The notes beneath the pieces are model-generated. The model was given only the letters and a program-made list of their open reading frames with translations. It did not search any database and was not told where the DNA came from. A DNA stretch of 64,000 bases from NCBI RefSeq assembly GCF_020054945.1, contig NZ_JAIHAU010000001.1:1-64000 (forward strand), in the 5' to 3' direction. The stretch is from Mahella sp. (GTDB lineage Bacteria > Bacillota > Clostridia > Mahellales > Mahellaceae). Each line of letters begins with the position of its first letter. Positions within the stretch are counted from its first letter, which is position 1. The position numbers and the translations under genes are program-made. Below are positions 1 through 9,493 of the stretch, piece after piece.

Positions 1-323
1 AGCTGAGCGAAATTCACCGCATAATCGGATTTGCCTTGATTATACACATATACGGTGGTTTCGGGACCGGCCAATGCTATTTGCGACGTGCCGGACAATA
101 TGGCAGTCATGGCCTTATCGGATCCCTGAGCGGTGGTTACCTCTACTTTTAAACCTTCTTCTTCAAAGAATCCTTTATTGACTGCGACATATTGGCCTGT
201 ATAAAAGATGGAATGTATAGGTTCCGACACATTCAGCTCTATTAGCTCGCCTTGATCGCTGCAGCCTGCCAAAATAGCCAGTACTAGAATCATAAGTAAA
301 AATACAACTGCGAATTTTTTCAT
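1..323 (-). CDS. ABC transporter substrate-binding lipoprotein (NMT1/THI5-like), partial, C-terminus off the window edge
   Basis: Reverse strand reads MKKFAVVFLLMILVLAILAGCSDQGELIELNVSEPIHSIFYTGQYVAVNKGFFEEEGLKVEVTTAQGSDKAMTAILSGTSQIALAGPETTVY; lipobox LAGC and typical SBP N-domain. Confidence 0.8.
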   Translation of the reverse strand, partial: MKKFAVVFLLMILVLAILAGCSDQGELIELNVSEPIHSIFYTGQYVAVNKGFFEEEGLKVEVTTAQGSDKAMTAILSGTSQIALAGPETTVYVYNQGKSDYAVNFAQ

Positions 324-454
324 ATTGTTATATTCGCCTCCTTCCGATAATCCATATTATTCCGAAGAATAAAAAATGTGATTTCTATTTTCAATCACCG
401 CATATTAGTGATAGAATGTAACTATTCAGTTATTACAATATAGGAGAGGAATCA

Positions 455-1633
455 TTGATGAAGCATTCGATACTTATAAAAAACGGCAAAATACTTACCA
501 TGGCCGGACAAGATTATGATGACGGCGATTTGCTGATAGAGGATGGTAAGATAAAAGCTGTAGGCTATAACATAGATGCGGCTGAAAGCGTTGATATTGA
601 TATCATAGATGCCTCGGGGCTGTACGTATTGCCCGGCTTTATAGATGCCCATTGCCATGTTGGCATGTGGAACGATGGCATGGGGTTTGAAGGCGCCGAC
701 GGTAACGAGGATACCGATCCTTCCACACCACATTTAAGGGCGATAGATGGCGTGAATCCGTTTGACAGATGCTTTAGTGAGGCTATGGAAGCGGGTATAA
801 CCACAGTGGTCACCGGCCCGGGCAGCGCTAATGTGATAGGCGGACAATTCGTTGCGCTAAAGACGTATGGCCGCCGCACAGAGGATATGATAATAAAGGA
901 ACCGTTGGCCGTTAAAGCGGCTTTAGGCGAGAACCCCAAGCGTACCTATCATGATCAGGAAAAATCTCCTTATACACGCATGGCTATAGCCGGTATACTG
1001 CGTCAAAATCTCGTAAAAGCGCAGGAATACAAATGCAAACTAGAGGAATGTGCTCAAGATCCGGAAAAACGTCCGGAAAGGGATCTTGAGATGGAGGCTT
1101 TGATAAAAGTATTAAACAAAGAGATTCCCTTAAAAGTGCATGCACATAGAGCAGACGACATATTGACGGCAATACGGATAGCCAAGGAATTTGATATAAA
1201 CATTACGTTGGATCACTGCACCGAGGGTTATATGATAGCCGATATACTAGCGGAAGAAGGGTATCCGGTCATACTCGGCCCGCTTATATCCGAGCGTTCC
1301 AAGATAGAACTGCGCAACCAAAGCATTACCGCGCCGGCTATATTATCCAAAGCCGGTATCAAGGTGGCCATCATGACCGATCATCCCGTTATACCGGTGC
1401 AATATCTGCCGGTATCGGCTGCCATAGCCGTCAGAGAAGGTATGGATGAGGTCGAAGCCATCAAGTCTATAACTATCAACGCCGCTCAGATAACCGGCAT
1501 CGCGGATAGGGTAGGAAGCCTGGAAGTCGGTAAAGACGCTGATATAGCGATATTCGACGGTAATCCTTTAGAATTTCGCACAAAAAGCCGAATGGTATTT
1601 ATAAACGGTCGATTGGTGTTTCGGAGGCAATAG
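455..1633 (+). CDS. Amidohydrolase (imidazolonepropionase-like metal-dependent hydrolase)
   Basis: GFIDAHCH metal-binding motif, C-terminal GSLEVGKDADIAIFDGNPL typical of amidohydrolases. Confidence 0.9.
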   Translation: MMKHSILIKNGKILTMAGQDYDDGDLLIEDGKIKAVGYNIDAAESVDIDIIDASGLYVLPGFIDAHCHVGMWNDGMGFEGADGNEDTDPSTPHLRAIDGVNPFDRCFSEAMEAGITTVVTGPGSANVIGGQFVALKTYGRRTEDMIIKEPLAVKAALGENPKRTYHDQEKSPYTRMAIAGILRQNLVKAQEYKCKLEECAQDPEKRPERDLEMEALIKVLNKEIPLKVHAHRADDILTAIRIAKEFDINITLDHCTEGYMIADILAEEGYPVILGPLISERSKIELRNQSITAPAILSKAGIKVAIMTDHPVIPVQYLPVSAAIAVREGMDEVEAIKSITINAAQITGIADRVGSLEVGKDADIAIFDGNPLEFRTKSRMVFINGRLVFRRQ

Positions 1634-1635
1634 AT

Positions 1636-2802
1636 ATGATAGAGGTAGATAGCGACGTTTTAGCGCTTAAAGATTATATCACAGATATGCGCAGACGACT
1701 CCATATGCATCCTGAAACAGGATTTAATGAGATTTTTACGCGCGATATGATACTTGAACAATTGAACACAATGCATTTCGACGAGATAAAGATTATGGCA
1801 CAGACCGGAATAAAAGCTGTGATGATGGCGCCGAATGCGAGCAAAACCATAGCGTTAAGGGCTGATATGGATGCTCTATGCGTAACCGAACTTAACGATA
1901 ACCCTTATATTTCTCAAAATAAGGGTTTTATGCATGCTTGCGGCCACGACGGCCATATGTCCATGCTTTTGGGCATAGCAAGATTATTGTCTGAGCATAA
2001 AAGCGATTTATCAGCAAATGTGGTTTTAATCTTCCAGCCGGCGGAGGAGTCGGAAGGGGGAGCTCAGATAATGATCGAACAAGGTGTATTGGATAACCCC
2101 AAAGTAGATGAGATATATGCCATGCACATATTCCCCGATGTGGAACAAGGGAAGATAGGTATACGGCCAGGTCCTATTATGGCGCAAACGGCTGAATTCG
2201 ATATAGAAATAACCGGCCGCAGCGCTCATGGCGCTATGCCGCACAAAGGCATAGATACTATAGTCATAGCCTCGCATGTAATACAGATGCTCCAGTCTAT
2301 ATTGACGCGAAATGTCGATCCGGCCGAGCAGGCCCTTATAACTATAGGTCGGATATATGGTGGGGAGCGCCGCAACATAATAGCCGAACACACGATATTG
2401 GAGGGTATGCTGCGGACATTCAGCGACGAGGTATACGAGCTGATAAAGAGCAGGATCATGGCTGCACTGGAAGGGATGGGAAAAGCGTACAGTGCATCAT
2501 TGAGCTATAAAGAGGTGGTAAACTATCCCGTAGTATTTAACGATATCGAATTAACAAGGCGTTTTATAAGCGTCATAGGCGAGGAAAATATCGTCGAAGT
2601 AAAACCTCAAATGATAGCCGAGGATTTTTCCTTTTATCAGAAGAAGGTGCCTGGCGTATACTTTTTGCTGGGAAGCAAAAATTCAAAAGGGGGGTTTACA
2701 GCGCCGCTGCATAGCAATCATTTTGACTTCGATGAGGATATACTCCTTATAGGGGTGCAAATATATAAGAAATTATTGAACATGAATTGTTGGGGTAATT
2801 GA
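1636..2802 (+). CDS. M20 family metallopeptidase / amidohydrolase (hippurate hydrolase-like)
   Basis: RRxLHMHPE, ADMDAL, HACGHDGH, AEDFSFY motifs. Confidence 0.92.
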   Translation: MIEVDSDVLALKDYITDMRRRLHMHPETGFNEIFTRDMILEQLNTMHFDEIKIMAQTGIKAVMMAPNASKTIALRADMDALCVTELNDNPYISQNKGFMHACGHDGHMSMLLGIARLLSEHKSDLSANVVLIFQPAEESEGGAQIMIEQGVLDNPKVDEIYAMHIFPDVEQGKIGIRPGPIMAQTAEFDIEITGRSAHGAMPHKGIDTIVIASHVIQMLQSILTRNVDPAEQALITIGRIYGGERRNIIAEHTILEGMLRTFSDEVYELIKSRIMAALEGMGKAYSASLSYKEVVNYPVVFNDIELTRRFISVIGEENIVEVKPQMIAEDFSFYQKKVPGVYFLLGSKNSKGGFTAPLHSNHFDFDEDILLIGVQIYKKLLNMNCWGN

Positions 2803-4049
2803 TAAATATGGAAATGAAAATCTCGATGCTGGATATGATCATGGCGCTATCCGCTGCTACTGATCTTATAAGCCCCTTTGTAAGCGGTCATCACAAAAGG
2901 GTAGCGTATATAGCATACAACTTGAGTAAGCAAATGGGATTACCCATTGCAGAGCAAGAAGAAATAGTGATAGCCGGCGCATTGCATGACAGTGGCGCTT
3001 TATCTCTTGAAGAAAGGCTGCATACGCTCAATTTTGAGGATGATTATCCGTATTTGCATGCGGAGATAGGTTACAGGCTCTTTAAGGATTTTGACCATTT
3101 AACCGTCTCCGCTTCTTTAATACGCCATCACCATGATAGATGGGATATACGCGGTGAAAGCACTCCGATGGGCAGCTATATACTGCATTTGGCTGATCGA
3201 ATCGATGTTTTGATAGATAAAAACAGGGAAGTATTAGGACAGATAGACGGTATAAATAGCCAAATTGAGCCGCAATTTGGACACATGTTTATGCCCGGGC
3301 TAAGAGATGCATACCGCGCTTTGGCTGCAAAAGAAAGTTTTTGGCTTGATATTATATTTAAACCATTAAATGACATAAAAAGGCGATTATCATTATTAGA
3401 ACCGATGCCTCTGAATATTGATAGCCTCTCGGATCTTACCGATATATTCAGGCATATAATTGATTTTAGAAGCCGATTTACAGCGACGCATTCGGCCGGC
3501 GTGGCTACGGTAGCCGAAACATTGTCTAGATTGTTCGGTTTTACAGAACAACAATGCCATATGATGAAGATAGCCGGTCATCTCCACGATTTAGGGAAAC
3601 TGGCCGTACCCGAAGAAATTCTGGAGAAACCCGCGGAGCTTAACGTTCATGAATTCAATATAATGCGCAGCCATACCTTTCACACATATCGCATATTGGA
3701 AAGCGTAAAAGGATTGGAAGAGATAAACGAATGGGCATCCTTTCACCATGAACGCATAAACGGCAAGGGGTATCCCTTTCATTATAAGGGCAGCGAATTA
3801 TCGTTGGGCGCAAGGATAATGGCCGTGGCCGACGTGTTTACCGCTATAACCGAAGACAGGCCATACCGCAAAGCCATGGATAAAAACCAAGCAATAAAAA
3901 CGCTGAATTATATGGCGGTAGATTCTTTAGACGGCGATGCGGTATCGACGTTAATATTTAATTTCGATAAAATAAACGAAGAACGTAGGCATGTACAAAG
4001 TTTAGCGGCAGAAGAATATGACGATTTCCAAATATCGTCAGCTGAATGA
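2799..4049 (+). CDS. HD-GYP domain protein with two HD modules
   Basis: Second HD region has HDLGK...HHERINGKGYPFHYKGSELSLGARIMAVADVFTA; first HD has GALHDSGAL...HHHDRWD; 4-nt overlap with the preceding gene. Confidence 0.9.
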   Translation: MINMEMKISMLDMIMALSAATDLISPFVSGHHKRVAYIAYNLSKQMGLPIAEQEEIVIAGALHDSGALSLEERLHTLNFEDDYPYLHAEIGYRLFKDFDHLTVSASLIRHHHDRWDIRGESTPMGSYILHLADRIDVLIDKNREVLGQIDGINSQIEPQFGHMFMPGLRDAYRALAAKESFWLDIIFKPLNDIKRRLSLLEPMPLNIDSLSDLTDIFRHIIDFRSRFTATHSAGVATVAETLSRLFGFTEQQCHMMKIAGHLHDLGKLAVPEEILEKPAELNVHEFNIMRSHTFHTYRILESVKGLEEINEWASFHHERINGKGYPFHYKGSELSLGARIMAVADVFTAITEDRPYRKAMDKNQAIKTLNYMAVDSLDGDAVSTLIFNFDKINEERRHVQSLAAEEYDDFQISSAE

Positions 4050-4057
4050 ATGTTGGT

Positions 4058-4140
4058 GCGAAAGGGGGGAGTCGAACCCCCACGCCCTTGCGGGCACTAG
4101 AACCTGAATCTAGCGAGTCTGCCAATTCCACCACTTTCGC
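4058..4140 (-). tRNA. tRNA-Leu (anticodon CAG)
   Basis: Reverse strand GCGAAAGTGGTGGAATTGGCAGACTCGCTAGATTCAGGTTCTAG...GGGGGTTCGACTCCCCCCTTTCGC; 7-bp acceptor stem, long variable arm, loop TTCAGGT. Confidence 0.95.
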
Positions 4141-4213
4141 ATAATATCGCCTGCATATATGTATTATAATATAATCCAATAAAAAATGCAATAGGATAAA
4201 TGGAGGGAAAATT

Positions 4214-5602
4214 ATGAAAGTAACATTTTTGGGCGCTGCGCGCATGGTAACCGGTTCATGCTATTTGCTGGAGAACAAAAATATAAAGGTATTGGTGGAT
4301 TGCGGTATGTTCCAAGGTGGAAAGGAAGAGGAAAAGAATAACTTTATGGATCTCCCGGTCAGCCTTTCCGACATAGACTATCTTCTGTTAACCCATGCTC
4401 ATATAGATCACAGCGGCCGCATACCGTTGCTTTGTAAGCGTGGTTTTAAGGGCAAAATACTATCTACAAAGGCAACTGCCGACTTGTGCAGCATAATGCT
4501 ACCCGATAGCGCTCATATACAGGAAATGGAGGCCGAATGGGCCACGCGTAAAGCTATGAGAGCTGGAAGGCCGCCGGTAGAACCGCTGTATACCATAGCC
4601 GACGCCGAATACGCCATGCAGTTCTTTGAACCCGTACCTTATAACGACATAATCCGATTAAACGATGATATATCTGTAAGATTTCAGGATGCCGGTCATA
4701 TACTCGGTTCTGCCATAATAGAGATCTGGAATGCAGAGGACGATATAAAGCTGGTTTTCTCGGGAGACCTCGGCAATAGAAACCAGCCTATTATCAAAGA
4801 TCCGTCCTTCATCGATGATGCGGATTATATATTTGTAGAATCGACATATGGTGATCGCCTTCATCAAGATAAATCCTATCGCGCTCACATGCTTTGGGAT
4901 ATTATACAGGATACCTTCGGTAAGGGAGGCAATGTAATAATACCGGCTTTTGCCATAGGCCGTACTCAAGAACTGCTTTATGAACTCAATACGGTCATAG
5001 AAGGCAATAACGCTGAAAACATATCGGTATATATCGACAGCCCTCTGGCCATAAAGGCTACCGAAATATTCAAGCGCGATGTACATGAATATTATGACAG
5101 TGATGCACTCAAACTTTTAAGCAACAGAGATGATCCTCTGGATTTCCCCGGTTTGGCCTTTACCCTTACCGCCGAGGAATCAAAGCAATTGAATTTTCTA
5201 AATCACAGCGCCGTTATAATAGCAGCTAGCGGCATGTGCGATGCCGGTCGTATAAGACATCATCTCAAACATAATCTATGGCGCCCCGAGAGCAGTGTGG
5301 TATTTATAGGATATCAGGCGGCGGGTACGCTGGGAAGACGTATACTGGATGGGGCTAAAATGGTTAAAATATTTGGCGAAGACATAGCCGTCAAAGCACG
5401 TATATATAGCATAGATAGTTTCTCAGCCCATGCCGACAAAAATGGTCTAATCGATTGGATGAGACATTTTAAGAATAAGCCCAAACAGGTATTCGTAATA
5501 CACGGTGAGGATGATGTGGCTTCCGCCTTTGCTGCTACGCTAAACAGCGAACTCGATATGCATGCAACTGTACCATATTTGGGCCAAGCTTATGAGCTAT
5601 GA
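4214..5602 (+). CDS. MBL-fold / beta-CASP metallo-hydrolase (RNA-specificity domain)
   Basis: THAHIDHSGRIP, SGDLGNR, beta-CASP region and C-terminal SFSAHAD motif. Confidence 0.92.
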   Translation: MKVTFLGAARMVTGSCYLLENKNIKVLVDCGMFQGGKEEEKNNFMDLPVSLSDIDYLLLTHAHIDHSGRIPLLCKRGFKGKILSTKATADLCSIMLPDSAHIQEMEAEWATRKAMRAGRPPVEPLYTIADAEYAMQFFEPVPYNDIIRLNDDISVRFQDAGHILGSAIIEIWNAEDDIKLVFSGDLGNRNQPIIKDPSFIDDADYIFVESTYGDRLHQDKSYRAHMLWDIIQDTFGKGGNVIIPAFAIGRTQELLYELNTVIEGNNAENISVYIDSPLAIKATEIFKRDVHEYYDSDALKLLSNRDDPLDFPGLAFTLTAEESKQLNFLNHSAVIIAASGMCDAGRIRHHLKHNLWRPESSVVFIGYQAAGTLGRRILDGAKMVKIFGEDIAVKARIYSIDSFSAHADKNGLIDWMRHFKNKPKQVFVIHGEDDVASAFAATLNSELDMHATVPYLGQAYEL

Positions 5603-5701
5603 GCATATACTACTTATTCACAGAAATAGTCATGAGCGGTTATGAAAAAACGGTTGTATATAATATAAATGATATGGTAAAATATATATGTAATCGGTAT
5701 T

Positions 5702-6340
5702 GTGGAATATAATGGTAGGGAGCGTATGGACATGCCTGATGAAAAAACATATACTATATCGGAGGTCGCTAAACTTACGGGTTATGAACCTCATGTGATA
5801 AGATATTATGAGAAGGAATTCGATCTCAATATACCGAGAACGAAATCTAATCATCGCTATTTTACTTATAAGGAAATAGAACTTCTCGAATATATAAAGG
5901 CATTGCAGGATAAAGGGTTTACAAATTCCCAAATAAAGGACATCATAAACGCTCCTCAACAGCCATTGGATAATGAAGACACAAAATTTAATGCTGATGT
6001 TGCTACCACCGATCTGCCCGTACCGTCAGCAGGGCTGATGATGCAGGCAAATCTTAATGGAATTTTATCTGAATTAAAAGATGATATCCTTGAAGAAATG
6101 CGCATGCAGCTTCAAATGGAGCACGAGCCTTACCGTTTGGCATTGGCCGATATAGCCGACCAAATAAAAGAATTAGCCGCCAAGCTTAACGATAAGGATG
6201 AGGACGTGCTTATAAGCGAAAATGCCAGGTTAAAGATGCAGATCAAGCAAAAGGCTTATGAAATAGCTAGCCTTAAAGAGGAGCTGGCTCGCGAGAGGAA
6301 TAAGAAGCGTTCTCTTTTTAGCCGCTTATTCGGGCGGTGA
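5702..6340 (+). CDS. MerR-family transcriptional regulator with C-terminal coiled coil
   Basis: TYTISEVAKLTGYEPHVIRYYEKEFDL N-terminal MerR HTH; start may be an internal ATG (MDMPDEK). Confidence 0.85.
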   Translation: MEYNGRERMDMPDEKTYTISEVAKLTGYEPHVIRYYEKEFDLNIPRTKSNHRYFTYKEIELLEYIKALQDKGFTNSQIKDIINAPQQPLDNEDTKFNADVATTDLPVPSAGLMMQANLNGILSELKDDILEEMRMQLQMEHEPYRLALADIADQIKELAAKLNDKDEDVLISENARLKMQIKQKAYEIASLKEELARERNKKRSLFSRLFGR

Positions 6341-6344
6341 CGGT

Positions 6345-6851
6345 TTATTGCACCGGTACGCCCTTGATCATGAACAGCGTTTCCCCATATTTGATATTTA
6401 TATCTATATACTTTATCTCCGGTGCCAATGGCCAAAATTTGCAGTTTATAACCTGTTTCCAACCTAAAGGTTGATCCTCTGGGAAATCCAATATTTCAAA
6501 ATACGGTATAGGTTGATGCGTTTCGCCTTTATCATCTACCAGCCAGATGACTTTGAAATCATCTTTAGAAAGCCTCTCCTTTTTTATATTTTCCACCAAA
6601 AACGTTATTCCAAAATAACTTTCGTCGCCTGTACTCCATGAATAAACGATAAAATACCTTTCTTGTATGATCTTTTCCACGCTTATTTTTATATCGCCGA
6701 CACTGGAGCTATATGCGGATTCGCCATATATCGGATATGAAGAATCGGATGACAAAAATACTGTATCAGCGGTGTTGCCATTATGATATAATATAATAAT
6801 AACAAGTGCCAGTAATATAATTATAAATATCGGGTACAGCGTGCGTTTCAT
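6345..6851 (-). CDS. Hypothetical membrane-anchored protein
   Basis: N-terminal TM segment MKRTLYPIFIIILLALVIIILYH; start chosen at the ATG preceded by an AAGGAGG-like SD. Confidence 0.6.
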   Translation of the reverse strand: MKRTLYPIFIIILLALVIIILYHNGNTADTVFLSSDSSYPIYGESAYSSSVGDIKISVEKIIQERYFIVYSWSTGDESYFGITFLVENIKKERLSKDDFKVIWLVDDKGETHQPIPYFEILDFPEDQPLGWKQVINCKFWPLAPEIKYIDINIKYGETLFMIKGVPVQ

Positions 6852-6965
6852 GCATATCGCCTCCTTTTTATTTATATGATCCAAAATTACCATAAATCAC
6901 ATGCAATGGAATGCAGCCGATATACATATACTAGATCAAACAATAATGTTGAGAGGTGTATAGAA

Positions 6966-7610
6966 ATGGCAGAAATTAATTTTAACCCTGAACAGCATCT
7001 TACCAAATTGCCCATAAGGCGCAGAGATAGTGAAACCGGGCGTTGGCATAACGAATCGGCCGATTATATGGAAGTAAAATGGCGTATGGTATGGTTCAGA
7101 AACGAAAATACGCAAAACACCCATACCGTTATAAAAGATAAGATAATAGATATAGAACGCCGATTCGCTTACTTTGAGGTGGAAGTCACGGATAGCAAAG
7201 GCAATGTAGAGATAGGTGTGGGATCCGAAACGGGCGATGATTTTGAGGATTATATAGAAAAGGCATATACCAAGGCTTATGGCAGAGCATTGGCGGCATT
7301 GGGCTACGGAACGCAATTTGCTCCGGAGATCAGCGACGACAACGCAGTGGTCGACGCTCCTGTCAGCCGTCCTGCTGCTGAAGCAACATCGGTAAATGCC
7401 AATGTGCGTCATGCTGACGATAATATAACTGATCCGCAGAGAAGGGCTATATATGCCATATATACCGCTATAGGGCTCACCGAAGAACAGATGCGCGATA
7501 TTATACACAGACGATATAACAAGGATGACAGCAAAAAATTAACCAAACAGGAGGCCTCTGATCTCATAGATTATCTGAATGATATCCGAGTGACCAGGGA
7601 AACAACATGA
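6966..7610 (+). CDS. Rad52/DdrA-like single-strand annealing-type protein
   Basis: Central ...EVTDSKGNVEIGVGSETGDDFEDYIEKAYTKAYGRALAALGYG resembles the Rad52-family 'EKAxTxAxGRALAxxGYG' core; C-terminal small helical domain (ITDPQRRAIYAIYTAIGLTEEQM...). ATG with SD at 6966. Confidence 0.55.
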   Translation: MAEINFNPEQHLTKLPIRRRDSETGRWHNESADYMEVKWRMVWFRNENTQNTHTVIKDKIIDIERRFAYFEVEVTDSKGNVEIGVGSETGDDFEDYIEKAYTKAYGRALAALGYGTQFAPEISDDNAVVDAPVSRPAAEATSVNANVRHADDNITDPQRRAIYAIYTAIGLTEEQMRDIIHRRYNKDDSKKLTKQEASDLIDYLNDIRVTRETT

Positions 7611-7687
7611 TGCGGTATTGTCAGCTCATACCGAATAAGATATACTATAGATAAAGAATCTATTAACGAAGAAGAGGAGAATTTATA

Positions 7688-8989
7688 GTGGCTCAGATAA
7701 AGGCTTTTAATGGAATAAGATATAACGAGCGATATAATAAGGATATAGCCAAGCTAACAGCGCCGCCTTATGACGTTATATCAGAACAGCAGCAGAAAGC
7801 GTTGCATGATGTCCATCCGTATAACGTTATAAGGCTGGAATATGGCCTAACGGAAGGGGATAATGAGGCTGATAATCGCTATACCAGGGCTGCCGCATAT
7901 TTAGAGCAATGGTTGCGAGATGGCGTCTTGGTGCAGGATAAATCCCCGGCAATATACGTGTACCAGCAGGGTTTTACACTCGATGATGGACGGACGCTTA
8001 CGCGTACCGGCTTTATATCGCTGGTGAAACTGGAGGAATTCTCCAAAGGCGTCGTATTACCTCATGAATATACCCTTTCCAAACCCAAGGCCGACAGATT
8101 AAATCTCATGCGCGCATGTAAGGCCAATTTCAGCCAGATATTCTCTTTATATGAGGATTCGGACGCTAAGATATCATACATATTAGAGGGTATAATACAG
8201 CAACCGGCCGATGTGGATTTCATCGATAGCGACGGCATATCGAACAAGTTATGGGTGATAGCCGATCAAAATATAATAGAGTTTATACAGCAGGCTATGT
8301 CCGATAAACGGATCTTTATAGCCGACGGGCATCACCGCTACGAAACGGCGCTCAATTTCAGGGCTGAAATGCGCGCGATAACCGGCAAATCCGATGGCGA
8401 GCAGCCTTTCGATTATGTCATGATGATGATGGTAGCCATGGAGGATCCAGGATTGGTGATACTGCCGACGCATAGAATAATAAAAAATATAAAAGGCTTG
8501 GATAAGGATACCTTGTTAAATGATATATCATCGGAATTCGATGTACAAGCGCTGGACGTATGCTCTTGCGAAGTATCGAACGTAATAGCGCAACATGAAG
8601 CCGATGAGATGCCGTTTTTTGTATATTATGATGGACGACGGTTTTATGCCTTGCAGCTAAAAAGCTGGGCCGATGTGGATAAGGCGTTACCCGATAAGCC
8701 GCGCGCTTATAAGCAATTGGACGTATCAGTGCTGCATTCTTTGATAATAAATAGCCTGTTGAAAATAGACGAGTATAGCGCGGCTCAACAAACATACATA
8801 ACCTATACGCGCGATATATCAGAGGCTGTGGAGACGGTAAAAGACGGCGATGCTCAAATGGCTTTCATATTGCGTCCTACCAGGATAGAACAGGTGAAGG
8901 CCGTAGCATTGGCAGCAGAAAAGATGCCGCAAAAGTCCACATATTTCTACCCTAAATTATTGACTGGTTTGGTGATATATAAGTTCTAG
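7688..8989 (+). CDS. DUF1015 family protein
   Basis: APPYDVISEQQ...HPYNVIRLE, IADGHHRYETAL, TGLVIYKF characteristic of DUF1015. Confidence 0.92.
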   Translation: MAQIKAFNGIRYNERYNKDIAKLTAPPYDVISEQQQKALHDVHPYNVIRLEYGLTEGDNEADNRYTRAAAYLEQWLRDGVLVQDKSPAIYVYQQGFTLDDGRTLTRTGFISLVKLEEFSKGVVLPHEYTLSKPKADRLNLMRACKANFSQIFSLYEDSDAKISYILEGIIQQPADVDFIDSDGISNKLWVIADQNIIEFIQQAMSDKRIFIADGHHRYETALNFRAEMRAITGKSDGEQPFDYVMMMMVAMEDPGLVILPTHRIIKNIKGLDKDTLLNDISSEFDVQALDVCSCEVSNVIAQHEADEMPFFVYYDGRRFYALQLKSWADVDKALPDKPRAYKQLDVSVLHSLIINSLLKIDEYSAAQQTYITYTRDISEAVETVKDGDAQMAFILRPTRIEQVKAVALAAEKMPQKSTYFYPKLLTGLVIYKF

Positions 8990-9024
8990 TAACAGGGCAT
9001 ACTAGTTAAAAATTAACTAGTAGG

Positions 9025-9489
9025 GTGAAATATATGGATCAGCAAACTATAATAGATAAATTGAATTGGTTTTACGCTCTGGAATTAACCCAGATCGATA
9101 ATTATACTAACCAGGCTGAATTTGTATCCGATCAATATGTATCGCAGGCATTGAAACGCTTCGCTTCTATAGAACAGCAACATGCCGATAACATAGCCGC
9201 ACAGATGAAGCGTTTTGGTGCTATACCAAGCAAGGCGGGAAACATACTAGCGCCCCAATTGGGTAAAATATTAGGCAATGTTTTGGGTGCGGCCGGCATA
9301 TTCCTGCTTTTAAGAACAAATGTGGCTATTGAACAAAAAGCCATAAGCGATTATAAGGATTTTATTGCTGAAATAAACGATGATGAGTTATTAAAAGTGC
9401 TGTGGTCAAATCTCATAGATGAAGACCTCCACAGCGCATGGATGTTGAATAAAGCGGAGCAATTGGCTATGGAAGGGGAGAAAGGATGA
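9025..9489 (+). CDS. Ferritin-like domain protein
   Basis: Four-helix bundle with E...E..H spacing (ASIEQQHADNIAAQM ... EQKAISDYKDFI ... LIDEDLHSAW). Confidence 0.75.
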   Translation: MKYMDQQTIIDKLNWFYALELTQIDNYTNQAEFVSDQYVSQALKRFASIEQQHADNIAAQMKRFGAIPSKAGNILAPQLGKILGNVLGAAGIFLLLRTNVAIEQKAISDYKDFIAEINDDELLKVLWSNLIDEDLHSAWMLNKAEQLAMEGEKG

Positions 9490-9493
9490 TACG

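Noticed and set aside
4058-4140. tRNA-Leu as integration site of a mobile element
   Set aside because: Flanked directly by HD-GYP and beta-CASP genes; no integrase or partial tRNA repeat observed.
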